Source: Coffea arabica (Eukaryota; Streptophyta; Magnoliopsida; Gentianales; Rubiaceae). Taken from it: a stretch of 64,000 bases of DNA. Under the pieces are notes generated by a model. That model worked only from the letters and a program-made list of their open reading frames with translations, did not search any database and had not been told where the DNA came from. Positions 20,146 to 31,255 of the stretch are shown here, piece after piece. The position numbers were made by a program, and so were the translations under genes. The stretch's first letter is position 1. Each line of letters starts with the position of its first letter. The DNA is taken from positions 40,200,287-40,264,286 of the forward strand of contig NC_092326.1 of the NCBI RefSeq assembly GCF_036785885.1, read 5' to 3'.

Positions 20146-22170
20146 TTCAATTAGTCATCACAACCATATGCATAGTGTAGTAGTATGCATACAATTGAAA
20201 TGGTTATTAGTGTTTTGACTCACTTGTGCATCTCCTTGCAGGCTGCAGTGGTTGTGTAATTTTATTTGTATGACTAATACTCATTTGCCTATAAGCACCG
20301 TACACGGGGTGATCTATGAGATACAATCAGTTTACTAAAATGTACATTATGTTAGATGTTAGTTATTTGATTATGTATATCTATGAAAGGTAGTGCAATG
20401 GTACGCATAAATTTGAAATGGTTATTGGCCCTTTGATCAACTTGGGCATCTCCCTATAATGGATATGTAAATTTAATTGTACGAGTCATACTTGTTTGTC
20501 TATGAGTAGCTTACACGAGATCATTTATAAGGTACAATCAGTTTTCAAAACAGTACATCATGTTAGGTGTTAATTACTTGACTATGTATATTTGTAAAAG
20601 GGAGATTAGATATAGCGCAACAAAAAGTAGTTACATGAGTTGGAATGTATTTCACAAACTTTGGTATAGTTGATATTAGCATTTTTCTGTAGAGTGTACA
20701 CGTTATTAGTAGGTACGGAGTAGTACTATATCTTATGTATGCTTATATGGCCATAAATTTACAAAAGTTAATCTATTGTTTGAATTTGTAATTGGTTGTT
20801 AACCCATAGACACTGTCACATACATACACATAATGTAAGAATGAATTTACTATATAGTTGTTTATTGGTTCATAGAGTTCATATAGGCGTATAAATTGGG
20901 ATCTGATTAACTATACCTTGTATGTAATTGCTAACACATTATATCTTATTAATTTTATTTTGCAGTATATCATGGGCAAAGATAGTTTCTTTTGACAAAT
21001 CAATGGATATCAATCAATGCTGGTGGAGTAAAGAAATTAGATTGGACAATTAGACAGTTCATTAAGCTAGACTTGTAATACTAGTTAGAATGTACTTACA
21101 ATTAGTTTTTAATGCATTACCATATGTTCAATCCATTTTACAATGTATTAGCGGAAAAAAAAGTTAAATTATTAATTTTAGATTCTGTTTATCAGTGTTG
21201 TATATTTAGTTAATATTTAAGTACTATTTGTTATTAATCTTTTATGGTTAGCTCAATCTATTTTACAATATATTCAAAGCAATAACTCTATTCTATCAAT
21301 TAGCAAAAAAAAATATTTACTTTTTATTGTTAATTAGTTACATGTCGATGTTGTATCTCATGTTAGTATTTACTGACTTTCCATTGCTAATGCCTTACAA
21401 ACTATTTAGTCCATTTTATGATATGTTCAAAAAAAAAATTTGTTTCACAAATTAGTGAAAATTAGTTACATTTGGTTACTTATAAGTTACATACATTTTG
21501 ATTGAACAAAAATTTAACTAGTTATTTACCACTATTATGAAAGTAGTGGATTTAGGTAAAATTTTAGTTGTCAATATATGACAATCTTAAAAAGTAGTAA
21601 TTACTCATGCGTATTGCAATTAGTCATCGCAGCCACATGCATAGTGCAATGGTACGCATACACTTGGAATGATTATTAGTGCTTTGACCCACTTGTGCAT
21701 CTTCTTGCAGGCTGCAGTAGGTGTGTAATTTAATTTGTATAACTAATACTAATTTACCTATAAGCAACTTATACGAGGTGATTTATGAGATACAATCAGT
21801 TTACAAAAATGTACATCATGTTAGATATTAGTTACTTATCTGTATATATCTATGAAAGGTAGTGCAATGGTAAGCATAACTTTGAAATGGTTATTGACCA
21901 TTTGATCAACTTGTGCATCTCCCTATAATTGATGCATAATTTTACTTGTATGAGTAGTACTAATTTATCTGTGAGCACTTTACACGGAGTGATTTATGAG
22001 TTACAATTAGTTTATAAAAATGTACATCATGTTAGGTGTTAGTCACTTGAATATATATATTTATAAAAGAAAAATTAGATATAATGCAATAAAAAGTAGC
22101 TACGTGAGTTAGAATGTATTCTAGAAACTTTGGTGTAGTTGATATTAGCATTTTTCTGTGGAGTGTACAC
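20146..22170 (+). repeat. Degenerate direct repeats, about 550 bp, inside the Mutator-like insertion
   Basis: 20146-20700 and 21621-22170 are direct repeats (GCATAGTG(T/C)A..GCATACA...TTGAA/GGAATG..TTATTAGTG.TTTGAC). Each is itself two related halves of about 250 bp, the second starting AGGTAGTGCAATGGTA. A weaker fifth copy is at 23600-23750. All are noncoding and AT-rich. Between the two blocks (20700-21620) I see nothing but AT-rich DNA. Confidence 0.7.
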
Positions 22171-22839
22171 GTTTTGATTTTTATCAACAAATTTGTAACA
22201 CCCAATCATAGTGTCACTCGTTTCCATTTTTGTCAAACTCCAAACTAAAAACCTTAGAAACACAGTTGGGATGTCAATTTTGGCATCCTTCTATCATTTA
22301 ATTGCTCTTTGAACAAATATCCTTAACTTTATTAAGTATGATGCATATAAAAATCAACCAAATGTACAATCTAGTCATAACAATATATACAACAATTCTA
22401 ATAGATATATATAATGCTTCAAACAAATTTACAAATTGAACAAAAATCTATGATGATTACAATGATATCTACAAGGATTCTTACCTATCACTACATAACA
22501 TTTTCTATAAATTGAAATACAAAATTTACAAATATTGTAGTAACTAAAATGTATAAAAAGAAAGTAAAAGAGTTATACAATGCTGTTAATCTAGTTTCAC
22601 TTTTTCCATTTTTCTTCTTAAGTTGATTTCTTTTTCTCTTTCTAATTATAAATGGTGGGATTGGTTCTGCAAGCTCATTCATATTTCTTCCATTTCACAT
22701 GGATTCTTCTTTGCCATTTTCCGTGCCATCTTGCCACCGCTCATGCAAATTGTAAAGGTTATTTACTTTGTTCAACACATATCAATTTGACTAAGATTCA
22801 ACAACTCTTAATTGCAATCAATCAAATAATCACGTCTCA

Positions 22840-23127
22840 TAGACACAAACAACATCAGATGCAACAATGTACAAGATGGAACTCTAGCAAACATCTTGGA
22901 AGACATTGCGGACCTAACACTAGATTTTGACCATTGCACAATATCTTAGGTACCTAGAACACCAAATATAGCAAGTCATAGGCTAGCACTTTTTGCATCA
23001 AAGCTAGTTAATGACATAGATTGGGAAAGTGACTTTCCAAGTTGCCCCTTTTGTAAGTAATTCTTGTATTATCAAGTGTTAATATTTATAAAGCTATTAT
23101 CGTTTGTTGAAAAAGAAAAAGAAAAAA
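22840..23127 (+). mobile_element. 5'-truncated LINE tail (RNase H end), nested in the Mutator-like insertion
   Basis: One frame reads ANILEDIADLTLDF, then after one stop VPRTPNIASHRLALFASKLVNDIDWESDF and a terminal CK stop. This aligns with the C-terminus of the LINE at 51212-52272 (ATILEDVQDF, IPRTENEISHALTQFAVKLVHDIEWEQDF). It ends in an A-rich tail (23110-23127). AATCACGTCTCA flanks it at 22828-22839 and 23128-23139 as a 12-bp target duplication. It is therefore a dead-on-arrival LINE copy of 288 bp. Confidence 0.8.
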
Positions 23128-23339
23128 AATCACGTCTCACTATCCTACCAACATACTGGTGCAACATAAAAGCATTGACAAACTTACATATTCAAGGATT
23201 TTGATGATGCTTCAAGTTCGCTATTATCTAATTTTTCACTTTTTTCTTCTCTAGATGCTTTCTTAATCAAACTTCTCAATCTCTTATATGCCATCTGCAC
23301 CAACTTTTTGATAAACAATTACATAAGATTTTCTCCCAA

Positions 23340-23960
23340 CATTCCTAAATCAAGATAAAGTAGTTCTAAAAATGATATAGCAGATGCAATTATGAGTAAG
23401 ACATTTTGAACAACAAGTGCATTCAACCTAATATATAGGCATTAGAACCAAGACTCATGCCAATCAATTCTCATACTGTAGGCTTCAATTACTGGATTAC
23501 TACAGTTAGTCGAGGTTTCAAAATATAAACAAGAGTAAACAATTACTAATGTTTGTTAATATCTGCATTAATCAGCTTATGAAAATGTACATGATCTATG
23601 AGGTATAATCAATGAGGTGTTAGTTACTTGATTGTGCATATCTATAAAAAGTAGATTGGAAATAGCATAGTGAAAAATAGCTAAATGAGTTGGAATGTAT
23701 TCTAGAACTTTGGTATAGTTAATATTTGCATTTTTCTGTGAAGGTATAGCTATGTAGTTGTTTTCATGTTAATAAGGTTTTTTCCTGACATTCCTAAATC
23801 AAGATAAAGTAATGATATGGTAGATTCAATTATGTGCAAGACATTTTGAACAACAAGTACATTCAACCTAACATATAGGCATTAGAACCAAGATTCATGC
23901 CAATCAATTTTCATACTGTGGGTTTCAATTATTGATCTGCCACAATTAATTGGGGTTTCA
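23340..23960 (+). repeat. Direct repeats of about 160 bp
   Basis: 23336-23500 and 23789-23955 share CATTCCTAAATCAAGATAAAG and, further on, GACATTTTGAACAACAAGT and CATATAGGCATTAGAACCAAGA. Weaker relatives occur at 24890-24965, 25265-25330 and 25590-25660. Noncoding. Confidence 0.65.
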
Positions 23961-24599
23961 ACTTACAAACAAGAGTAAACTTATGTCTCTATTTCTTTCC
24001 TCACAAGGGTTCCATTATCAATTTCTAGGACTTTATTTAATATCATTATACTAGTTAAGTGTGTATTTACAACCATGTCAAAGTATTTTTTTCACTATCA
24101 CTATTCTATCACAAAATGTAATAGTTATCTAACACGATGTATGCATACTAATTAACATAACTGGTAACCATTTTTCCACACTAAAAAAGGCAATCTGAAC
24201 AAGATGTTTTACCTTCATTTTTTTTCTTCTTTTCCCTGACTGCTTCCCATTGCATGTTGCGCATAATTATCATCAAGCTCACGTATTGAGTTCTATAGAT
24301 GTTGCAAGAGACAAACACTAGCCACTTACGTATTAAGTGATTTAGATGGAACCTTAGGTTGTCTGCCATCAATGCTGTTATACAATGCTATTAGCTGAGT
24401 TCGCTTGCTTCATTTCTTCTTCTCAAGTTGGTTTCTTCTTTTCCTTTCTAATTATAAATGATGGGATTGGTTCTGCAAGTTTGGTAGTTCCCCCTATTTA
24501 TATTTCTTCCTTTTCTCTTGGATTCTTCTTTGTCTTTTTCCGTGCTATCTTGCCACTGCTCATGCAAATTGTAAAGGCTACTTACTTTGTTCAAAACAA

Positions 24600-26440
24600 C
24601 CGTTCTGAACAAAATAACATTTTTTAAACAAAACGGAACTTTATGTGAACAACTTATAAAAATTTAACAACAAAAACACAATTATTATATATAGGACTTA
24701 TACGAACAGTAACCAAATATCACATTTCTGTTGTAAGGATGTACAAGAAATTTACATAGAGTTACAAAATATTCAAAAAATATTACATTGTTCAGGGACG
24801 ATTGATCTCTATTAACCGTCCCTGCCCTGCTTCCTTTTTTTTCCTGGCATTCATATGACGTTATAAAATCACAACTAAATATGATATACTAGATTCAAAT
24901 CTGAGTAAGGCATATTGAACATTGAGTACATTTAGCCTAATACATACATATTACATCCTACACTTATCCAATCAAGCTTAATCCCATAGACTAGGAATGT
25001 ACAAATAAGTACCAAGTAACAAACATGCGATAATAAATTGTCAAATTAATAGTGTGTACACTTCACCTCGCTTCTCTTCCTTATATTTCTTTTCCTTTCA
25101 TTATAAATCCCGTAGATCTTGCTTCAACATCATCCTGTTACTTCATTGCTGAATTACAACCACATAAAAGTATTTGTCGATTGTCACTAATTGTTCACCA
25201 ATAACAATACTTATCCAATATGATGTATAGGCATATTAACTAAACCATCTTGTAACCATTTTCTACCAGTAAGTAAGGCATATTGAACAATATGTACATT
25301 CAACCTAACACATAAAAATTAGAATTTACATTAATACCAATCAACTTTGAAGCAATCCACAAGAAACAGGGACCACCATTATTATTTGATGCGTGCATTT
25401 CCTTTTATTTTTTTTCCTTTATTGTCAAACCTTCACACCTTTCTTTAACAGGGGCATTATTTTAATTGATTATTAATTTACAACTATATGAAAGTATTTC
25501 TCCACGGTCACTGTTTATTCATAAAAAATAATAGTTATCTAATATGATGTACAGGCACACTACTAAGACATCTTATAATTATATTTTTGCACTACATAAG
25601 GCATACTGAACCGTATGTACATTCAATCTAATATATATAAATGATTTTAAATACTCATACCAATTAAGTTTAAAGTAATTCACTTCAATTACTAGACAGT
25701 TCTTATATGAATAAGTACTAATCTTCAAACATGAAATACCACTCATTAATGGTTAATAATGTGTGCATTTTCCTCTTTTTGTTGGCCTCTATTCCTTCTT
25801 TTTCCCTTCATTGTGACTTTTTTAAGCAAATTGAACATTTTAGTGTAAGTGATTATTAATTTCCAACTGCATGAAAGTGTTTCTCCACTATCACCAGTTA
25901 ATTACAAATATTATTTTGCTATCCAGTATTGATGTAAAGGCATACTCACTGGAACATCTTATAATTCATTATAATCATTCACTTTGCTTGCTATTATTCT
26001 TAATGTACTTCCTATTTTATTTCGTTGTAATTACCCATAAACACCCAGTAATTCTATCTACACCATTACATGTCCCTACCAACCGACACAAATGAAAAAT
26101 ATAACTTGAAATTTTTTGTTTCTTTATAACCTTGACTTTATTGTTGATCTGATGTTGTTATTGTAGACAAATACTCCTATACATCCCCTAGTAATAACTC
26201 TTTCTACTAATTGGTTTGAAAGTTTTTTTTTCTATTTTGCAAACATTTGGCATGCAAAATTTTTCTTTACCCTCCTCTCTTGTGCAGTCCATCAACTAAT
26301 TAACTTCTACTATTCAAAGGGTTTCCATGAAGACTACAAGTACAATAGATGGACACCATTCACCAAAAAATGGAAATTAAGTCATTGGTTTGCAACATTG
26401 TTACCTGAAGGGTTTATGCAGATGCAATTGGGTGTTTCTC
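24600..26440. other. AT-rich interior of the Mutator-like insertion
   Basis: Noncoding as far as I can see. It repeats the motif TAAGGCATANTGAAC..TGTACATTCAACCTAA several times at 400-500 bp spacing and has a terminus-like inverted motif at 24795-24825. No open frame here looks like a gene. Confidence 0.5.
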
Positions 26441-26444
26441 TGTC

Positions 26445-26684
26445 TCAAATCCTACCACCTTCTACTATCAGATCTCCAACACCTTTTCCTTCAGCAAGTA
26501 GTTCTTCCTTCTCCTCAGTGTAATGATTGATGGGTGATAGTACATTTCCATGGCTCTTCTTTGGCACTCTTCGTCTGCAATTTTCTTGTTCTTGAATGTT
26601 ATTTTGCTCTAGTTCTAGAGTTATGGAGTTATATTGACAAATTTTGGATGGAAAGTAAGAGATTGATTTTTGGAGGGAGAGCAT
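26445..26684 (-). other. Possible minus-strand exon near the right end of the Mutator-like insertion
   Basis: A 79-codon frame opens with ATG (MLSLQKSISYFPSKICQYNS) and has balanced hydrophilic content (QEQENCRRRVPKKSHGNVLSPINHYTEEKEELLAEGKG). It ends near a possible splice donor. I do not recognise it. Its position about 250 bp inside the element end would suit a first exon of a transposon gene or captured gene, but the rest is not visible. Confidence 0.3.
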
Positions 26685-27044
26685 TAGGCTTTGAGTTTTA
26701 ATGGATAGTCATGCCCAATCAATTTGGGCGGGATTTTTTTGGAACGAAGTTTCGACAGTAGTGGAATCTATTAGGCTAAGGCAAGTTTTTTTTTAAATTT
26801 TTTTTTATGCTCACTAAGTGAAACGGGAGCATTTTATTTATATCAACATGGATGCATAAGGGCCTCTTATTAGAGTTTGTTAGGGAACTGTTCAGGGACG
26901 GTCCTTCTGATGACCGTCCCTGCCCCGTATCCGTGAAAGAGCAAGGGCAAGCTTTTGAAGTCAAATTTCATATACTGTATCACTTTTTCATGCCAGCCAT
27001 GTTTGCCAACCTATGTACGATCGAACTCTTTCCAATAGTCATAA

Positions 27045-30000
27045 AGATGTAGTATTTTCCATCCACTTTATGATTGGCGAGCTGCTGCAGGGTACTATCA
27101 AACTGAAGGGAAATTTAATGGCAAACCACTCTCAATATTTTGGGATGGAGGAAGTTCTCACACTTTTGTTGAAGCTTCAGTGTTCGAGGAAAATCCTCAA
27201 TTAGTAGTACCAAGGAAATTGTTCGCAGTCAAGGTGGCTAATGGGCAGATGCTACAGTGTAGTAGCTGGGTTCCACGGATTCATCCTTAGAAATACAAGG
27301 GCATACATTCACTCATGATGGATATGTGCTTGCAATTGAGCCGTACGATATGGTATTGGTGGTTAATTGGATGAGAGAGCATAGTCCTATAACTTTTGAT
27401 TTCAAGCATCTGCAATTCTCCTTTAATCAGGAGGGGTGGGAAATAAAGCTACAAGGAGATTTAAGAAAGGCAGACATCAAACTGAGGAAGGGAAAAACTG
27501 TCCAAAAGTTTATGAGATACAAGAAGAAAGAAACTCTCCACAGGCCCTGTGTTCTAGCAGTTAACACTCCTAAGGTAACGTCTCACACTGATGACTCCAT
27601 AAGTGCACTCCTGGCTTATTGTACTGATGTGTTTGGAGAACTCTCCACCTTACCCCCTATTAGACAATTAGATCACGAGATACCCCTTAAACCAGATTCT
27701 AAACCTTTCAAGTTGATTCCTTATAGATATCCCCACATTTAGAAGAATGAAATTGAGAAACAAGTTCAAGAAATTCTAGTTAATGGCATTATTCAGCCTA
27801 GTCATAGCCCTTTCGCTTCACCCGTCCTGCTAGTTAGAAAAAAAGATGAAACCTGAAGGTTTTGTATTGATTATAGACAGCTAAAGAAATCACCATTAAG
27901 GACAAATTTCCTATCCCTATCATTGATGATCTCTTGTACGAGCTTCATGGTTCCAAAATATTTTCCAAAATTGATCTCAGATCTGGTTATCACCAGATTA
28001 GAATGCATCCCAATCATATACCTAAAACAGTCTTTCGAGCTCACACTGGATTGTATGAATTCCTCGTTATGCCATTTGGGCTTACTAATGCCCCGGCAAC
28101 CTTTCAAGCACTCATGAATTCAATTTCTCAGAAAATTCGTATTAGTCTTCTTTGATGATATCTTAGTATATAGCCCATATTTGACTACCCACCTTATTCA
28201 CCTTAAACAAGTTCTGGATACTCTCAGACATCATAAACTTTATGCCAAACTCTCCAAATGCACTTTTGGTTAGCCATAGGTTGAGTACTTGGGACACATT
28301 GTCACCAAGGACGGAGTGGTAACTGATCCCGCAAAGGTACAGAGCATGGTATCCTAGCCACGTCCTGAGTTTGTTAAAGCATTAAGGGGTTTTCTTGGGT
28401 TGACCAGGTATTATCAAAGGTTTGTTAAGAGCTATGGGTTGATAGCTAAACCTTTGACTGATTTGTTAGAAAAGGATTCCTTTGGGTGGAGTACAGAAGC
28501 TGAGAATGCTTTCTACTAGTTGAAATAGGCCATGAGTTCTATATTAGCATTACCGGACTTTACTAAACCTTTTATCCTAGAGACTAATGCCAGCCAAAGC
28601 TCTAGGAGCTGTGTTGATACAACAAGGAAGACCAATAGCATATATGAGTCAGGTACTAGCAAATAAAAATCTAGGGATGTCAATATATGAGAAGGAGCTA
28701 CTATCCCTAATTGTAGCAGTGACCAAGTGGAGGCATTACTTGATGGGAGCACATATTGTAATTAAGACTGACCATGAAAGTCTCAAGTATCTGCTAGACC
28801 AGAGAATCACTACTCCCTTACAACAAAAATGGCTCTCTAAACTGATGGGAATGGATTATGAGATTCAATACAAGAAAGGAAGGGACACTATTGTTGCTGA
28901 TGCCTTGTCCAGAAGGGGTGAAAATGAGCAAAATGAATTGAATGCAATATCAATAGTGACGCCTGCATGGCTCCAGGAAGTTACTCAAAGCGACAATGGA
29001 GATGCTAAAGCTAAGGAATTGTTGCTAAATCTGTCCACTAATGGAGACTCTCTTACAGATTATACTTATGACCATGGTATCATCAGGTTCAAGGGTAGAA
29101 TTTTTGTGGGGGATGCTACTGATTTGAGAAGGAAGCTGATGGAATGCATGCATGATTCTCTAGTTGGTGGTCATTTCGGTAATAGTGGTACCTATCATAG
29201 AATGAAGCTGTATTTTTACTGGCTGGGAATGAAAAGAGATGTGGAACAAATGGTGCAGGGCTGTGACACTTGTAAAAAGAGTAAAGCAGAATTAGGAAAA
29301 TATCTGGGACTACTACAACCCTTACTAATACCTAAACAAGCGTGGCAGCATATCTCCATGGATTTTATAGAAGGGCTCCCAAATCTAAGGGGCATGATAC
29401 CATTATGGCGGTCATTGACAGATTCACCAAATATGGACATTTCATATCCCCTACCAGCAATTACACAGCTCAAGATGTAGCTCAGTTGTTCTTTAATCAT
29501 GTTTACAAACTACATGGCCTACCTCTTAGCATAGTCTCAGATAGAGACAAGGTTTTTACTAGTGCTTTTTGGCAGGACTTATTCTTAAAGGTGGGTACCG
29601 AGTTATACCTACCATCTACTTACCATCCACAGTCTGACGGGTAGATAGAAAGATTGAATAGGTGCTTAGAGACCTATCTAAGATGCATGACCTTCCAGCA
29701 ACCCACCAAATGGAGACAGAGGTTGACTGCAGCTGAGTGGTGGTATAACACCAATTACCACTCGGCTTTATAGATGACTCCTTTCATGGCTCTTTATGGT
29801 TATCCTCCCCCTCAAATTAGCTTGTTGCCATCTGCGGAAAACTCCTCAATAGCTACAAATTGGGTGAAGGGAAGACAAGATTGGGATAGATTGTTGAAAG
29901 AAAATCTAGAGGTAGCTCAGAATAAGATGAAGCAGAATGCAGATAAGAGAAGTTTTGAAGTAGGAGATGGGGTGTACTTGAAGCTTCAACCATACAGACA

Positions 30001-30322
30001 AAGCTCTATAGCACTTAGAAGAAATCTGAAGCTTTCATCCAAATGCTATGGACCTTCTAAAATTTTACAGAAGGTTGGAGCTTATAAACTGGAGTTACCA
30101 GCAGATGCTCCCATTCATCCTGTATTCCATGTATCTATGTTAAAAAAGTTTGCTAAGGGTGTATCCGTGAGTGGTAGTTTGCCTCAAGTTATAGATGATG
30201 GCACTGTGAAAGTGGCCCCTCAAGCCACCTTGGATAGAAGAATGATAAAGAGAGGAAATTCTGCAGTCACTCAAGTACTGGCGGATTGGGTGAACATGTC
30301 TCCTGCAGAAGCAACGTGGTAA
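27045..30322 (+). pseudogene. Ty3/gypsy pol, 5'-truncated and broken
   Basis: The order of domains is protease, RT, RNase H, integrase, as in Ty3/gypsy. The protease part has TIKLKGN then, after a frameshift, PLSIFWDGGSSHTFVE, so the usual DSG is DGG. RT shows [34 protein letters not shown] and the FFDD active site (Asp codons at about 28153-28158). RNase H runs from 28587 (GAVLIQQGRPIAY, KTDHESLKYLLDQ). Integrase has the H-H-C-C finger (29140-29280) and core pieces MDFIEGLP, VIDRFTKYGHF, SDRDKVFTSAFW. The end is FHVSMLKKF. At least seven stops (for example 27741, 27856, 28269, 29642) and several frameshifts inactivate it. gag and the 5' LTR are missing. Confidence 0.9.
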
Positions 30323-30393
30323 GATTGGATTGTGCTCAAGGGACAATTTCCAGATTTTAATCCTAGGGACTCGGATTCTTAAGGGGGGAGCAA

Positions 30394-30689
30394 TGTTATG
30401 CCTTGTATAATTAATCCAATAATGCTATATTTTTGCTGTATCCTCATGTCACAGCCACGTGCTAGAAGTAGTTAGCGAAGTTACAGCTTAACACGCTAGT
30501 AGTAGCAAGTAGTTATTCTGTTACAAGAAGTGACTTGAAGCTCGATAAATAAGCTACTCCCGTGTACTACTGATTCATTCTGGAAGATGAAATCAATAAG
30601 CTCTTCTCATTCTCCCTAATTTCTAAATTTTCTCTCTTTGCTAAACCCCACGTCAATTCCTTTCTTCATTCCGGAATCAGGTCATAACA
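30394..30689 (+). mobile_element. 3' LTR of the Ty3/gypsy element (296 bp) with preceding polypurine tract
   Basis: TTAAGGGGGGAGCAA (30379-30393) is the polypurine tract. The LTR then starts TGTTATGCC and ends GGTCATAACA, with TGTTATG/CATAACA inverted ends. Immediately after it the host sequence resumes: TGACGCCAATGGTGAAGCACA matches 8512 in unit 1 (TGACGCAAATGGTGAAGCACA). The left target duplication is lost with the 5' part of the element. Confidence 0.88.
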
Positions 30690-31106
30690 TGACGCCAATG
30701 GTGAAGCACAAGTATGACGTAAAGTTGAAGGAAAAGAGCAATTTAATGACCTCCCAAGTCTTTTGATTGTCACGATTTATTTTGGTGTAACAAAGTAATT
30801 CTATCTTACACCGCTAATTAGTCTGCTGATCAATCGAAGGGTTATAGCTGATTTTCGATGAACTTTTACTTTCCAGTTGGCAAAGGATGAGAGAAAAGCA
30901 AGTCAAGCATCAGCTTTCCACTCTGCAGAGCGAGTTAAGGAATCTGTGCTGATTTACCTTGGAGTTAACTACTTCAAAAGATGCTATTGTTTTGCTTGGT
31001 TGATCATTTAACTTTTTCATAGATTTCGTATTTCTATCTCAATTCTTGGAACACCTTATTTCTTCCAAGAAAAGAGATGGTATTGAGATCGACATAAAAA
31101 ATCACC

Positions 31107-31114
31107 TATAAATT
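31107..31114 (+). promoter_or_regulatory. TATA box of DRP4 copy 2
   Basis: CACCTATAAATT lies about 150 nt before the ATG at 31256, in a promoter almost identical to copy 1. The gypsy LTR ends about 420 bp upstream, so LTR influence on this promoter is possible. Confidence 0.65.
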
Positions 31115-31255
31115 ATCCACAAATCCAAATTTGCTTTCACCAAACCTGAAAATCTCTTGCTCTTTCATCTCCTTTCTCCCTTCCAAGTTCCCAATCTTTT
31201 TACCTACGACAATATAATAGAAACACTCAAAACCAACAACCACGACAAATTAAAC

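Larger units (their letters stand above)
22570..24590 (-). repeat. Pair of direct repeats with coding-like content on the minus strand
   Basis: 22570-22770 and 24370-24590 are direct repeats about 1.8 kb apart. On the minus strand both contain ATGAGCRGTGGCAAGATRGC followed by Lys-rich codons (MSSGKIARKKTKKNP in the second copy). Further on they share a segment encoding EPIPPFIIRKRKRN or IPSFIIRKEKKKP. The content is exon-like but both copies are broken, and I do not recognise a family. They may be captured or transposon-derived exons. Confidence 0.45.
18587..26932. mobile_element. Large Mutator-like insertion (8346 bp) without recognised transposase
   Basis: The host sequence shared with unit 3 (GGGGCGAAAGAGCGGGGGCAAG, about 37776) is split here. 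The left flank ends GCGAAAGAGC (18577-18586) and the right flank begins GTGAAAGAGC (26933-26942), a 10-bp duplication with one mismatch. The element starts GGATATAGGG and ends CCCCGTATCC. Both ends then carry GGGCAGG(A/G)ACGGT and, about 25 bp further in, a C/G-rich counterpart, so the termini are imperfect and internally palindromic. Related end-like motifs recur at 18811-18880 and 24795-24825. A 9-11 bp duplication points to Mutator. The interior is AT-rich and made of several families of direct repeats, with no transposase I can recognise. It may be a non-autonomous or captured-DNA element. Confidence 0.7.

Noticed and set aside
31157-31255. 33-codon N-terminal extension of DRP4 copy 2
   Set aside because: It opens with TTG rather than ATG, and copy 3 starts at the position aligned with ATG 31256. 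The extension is leader sequence that happens to be open in copies 1 and 2.
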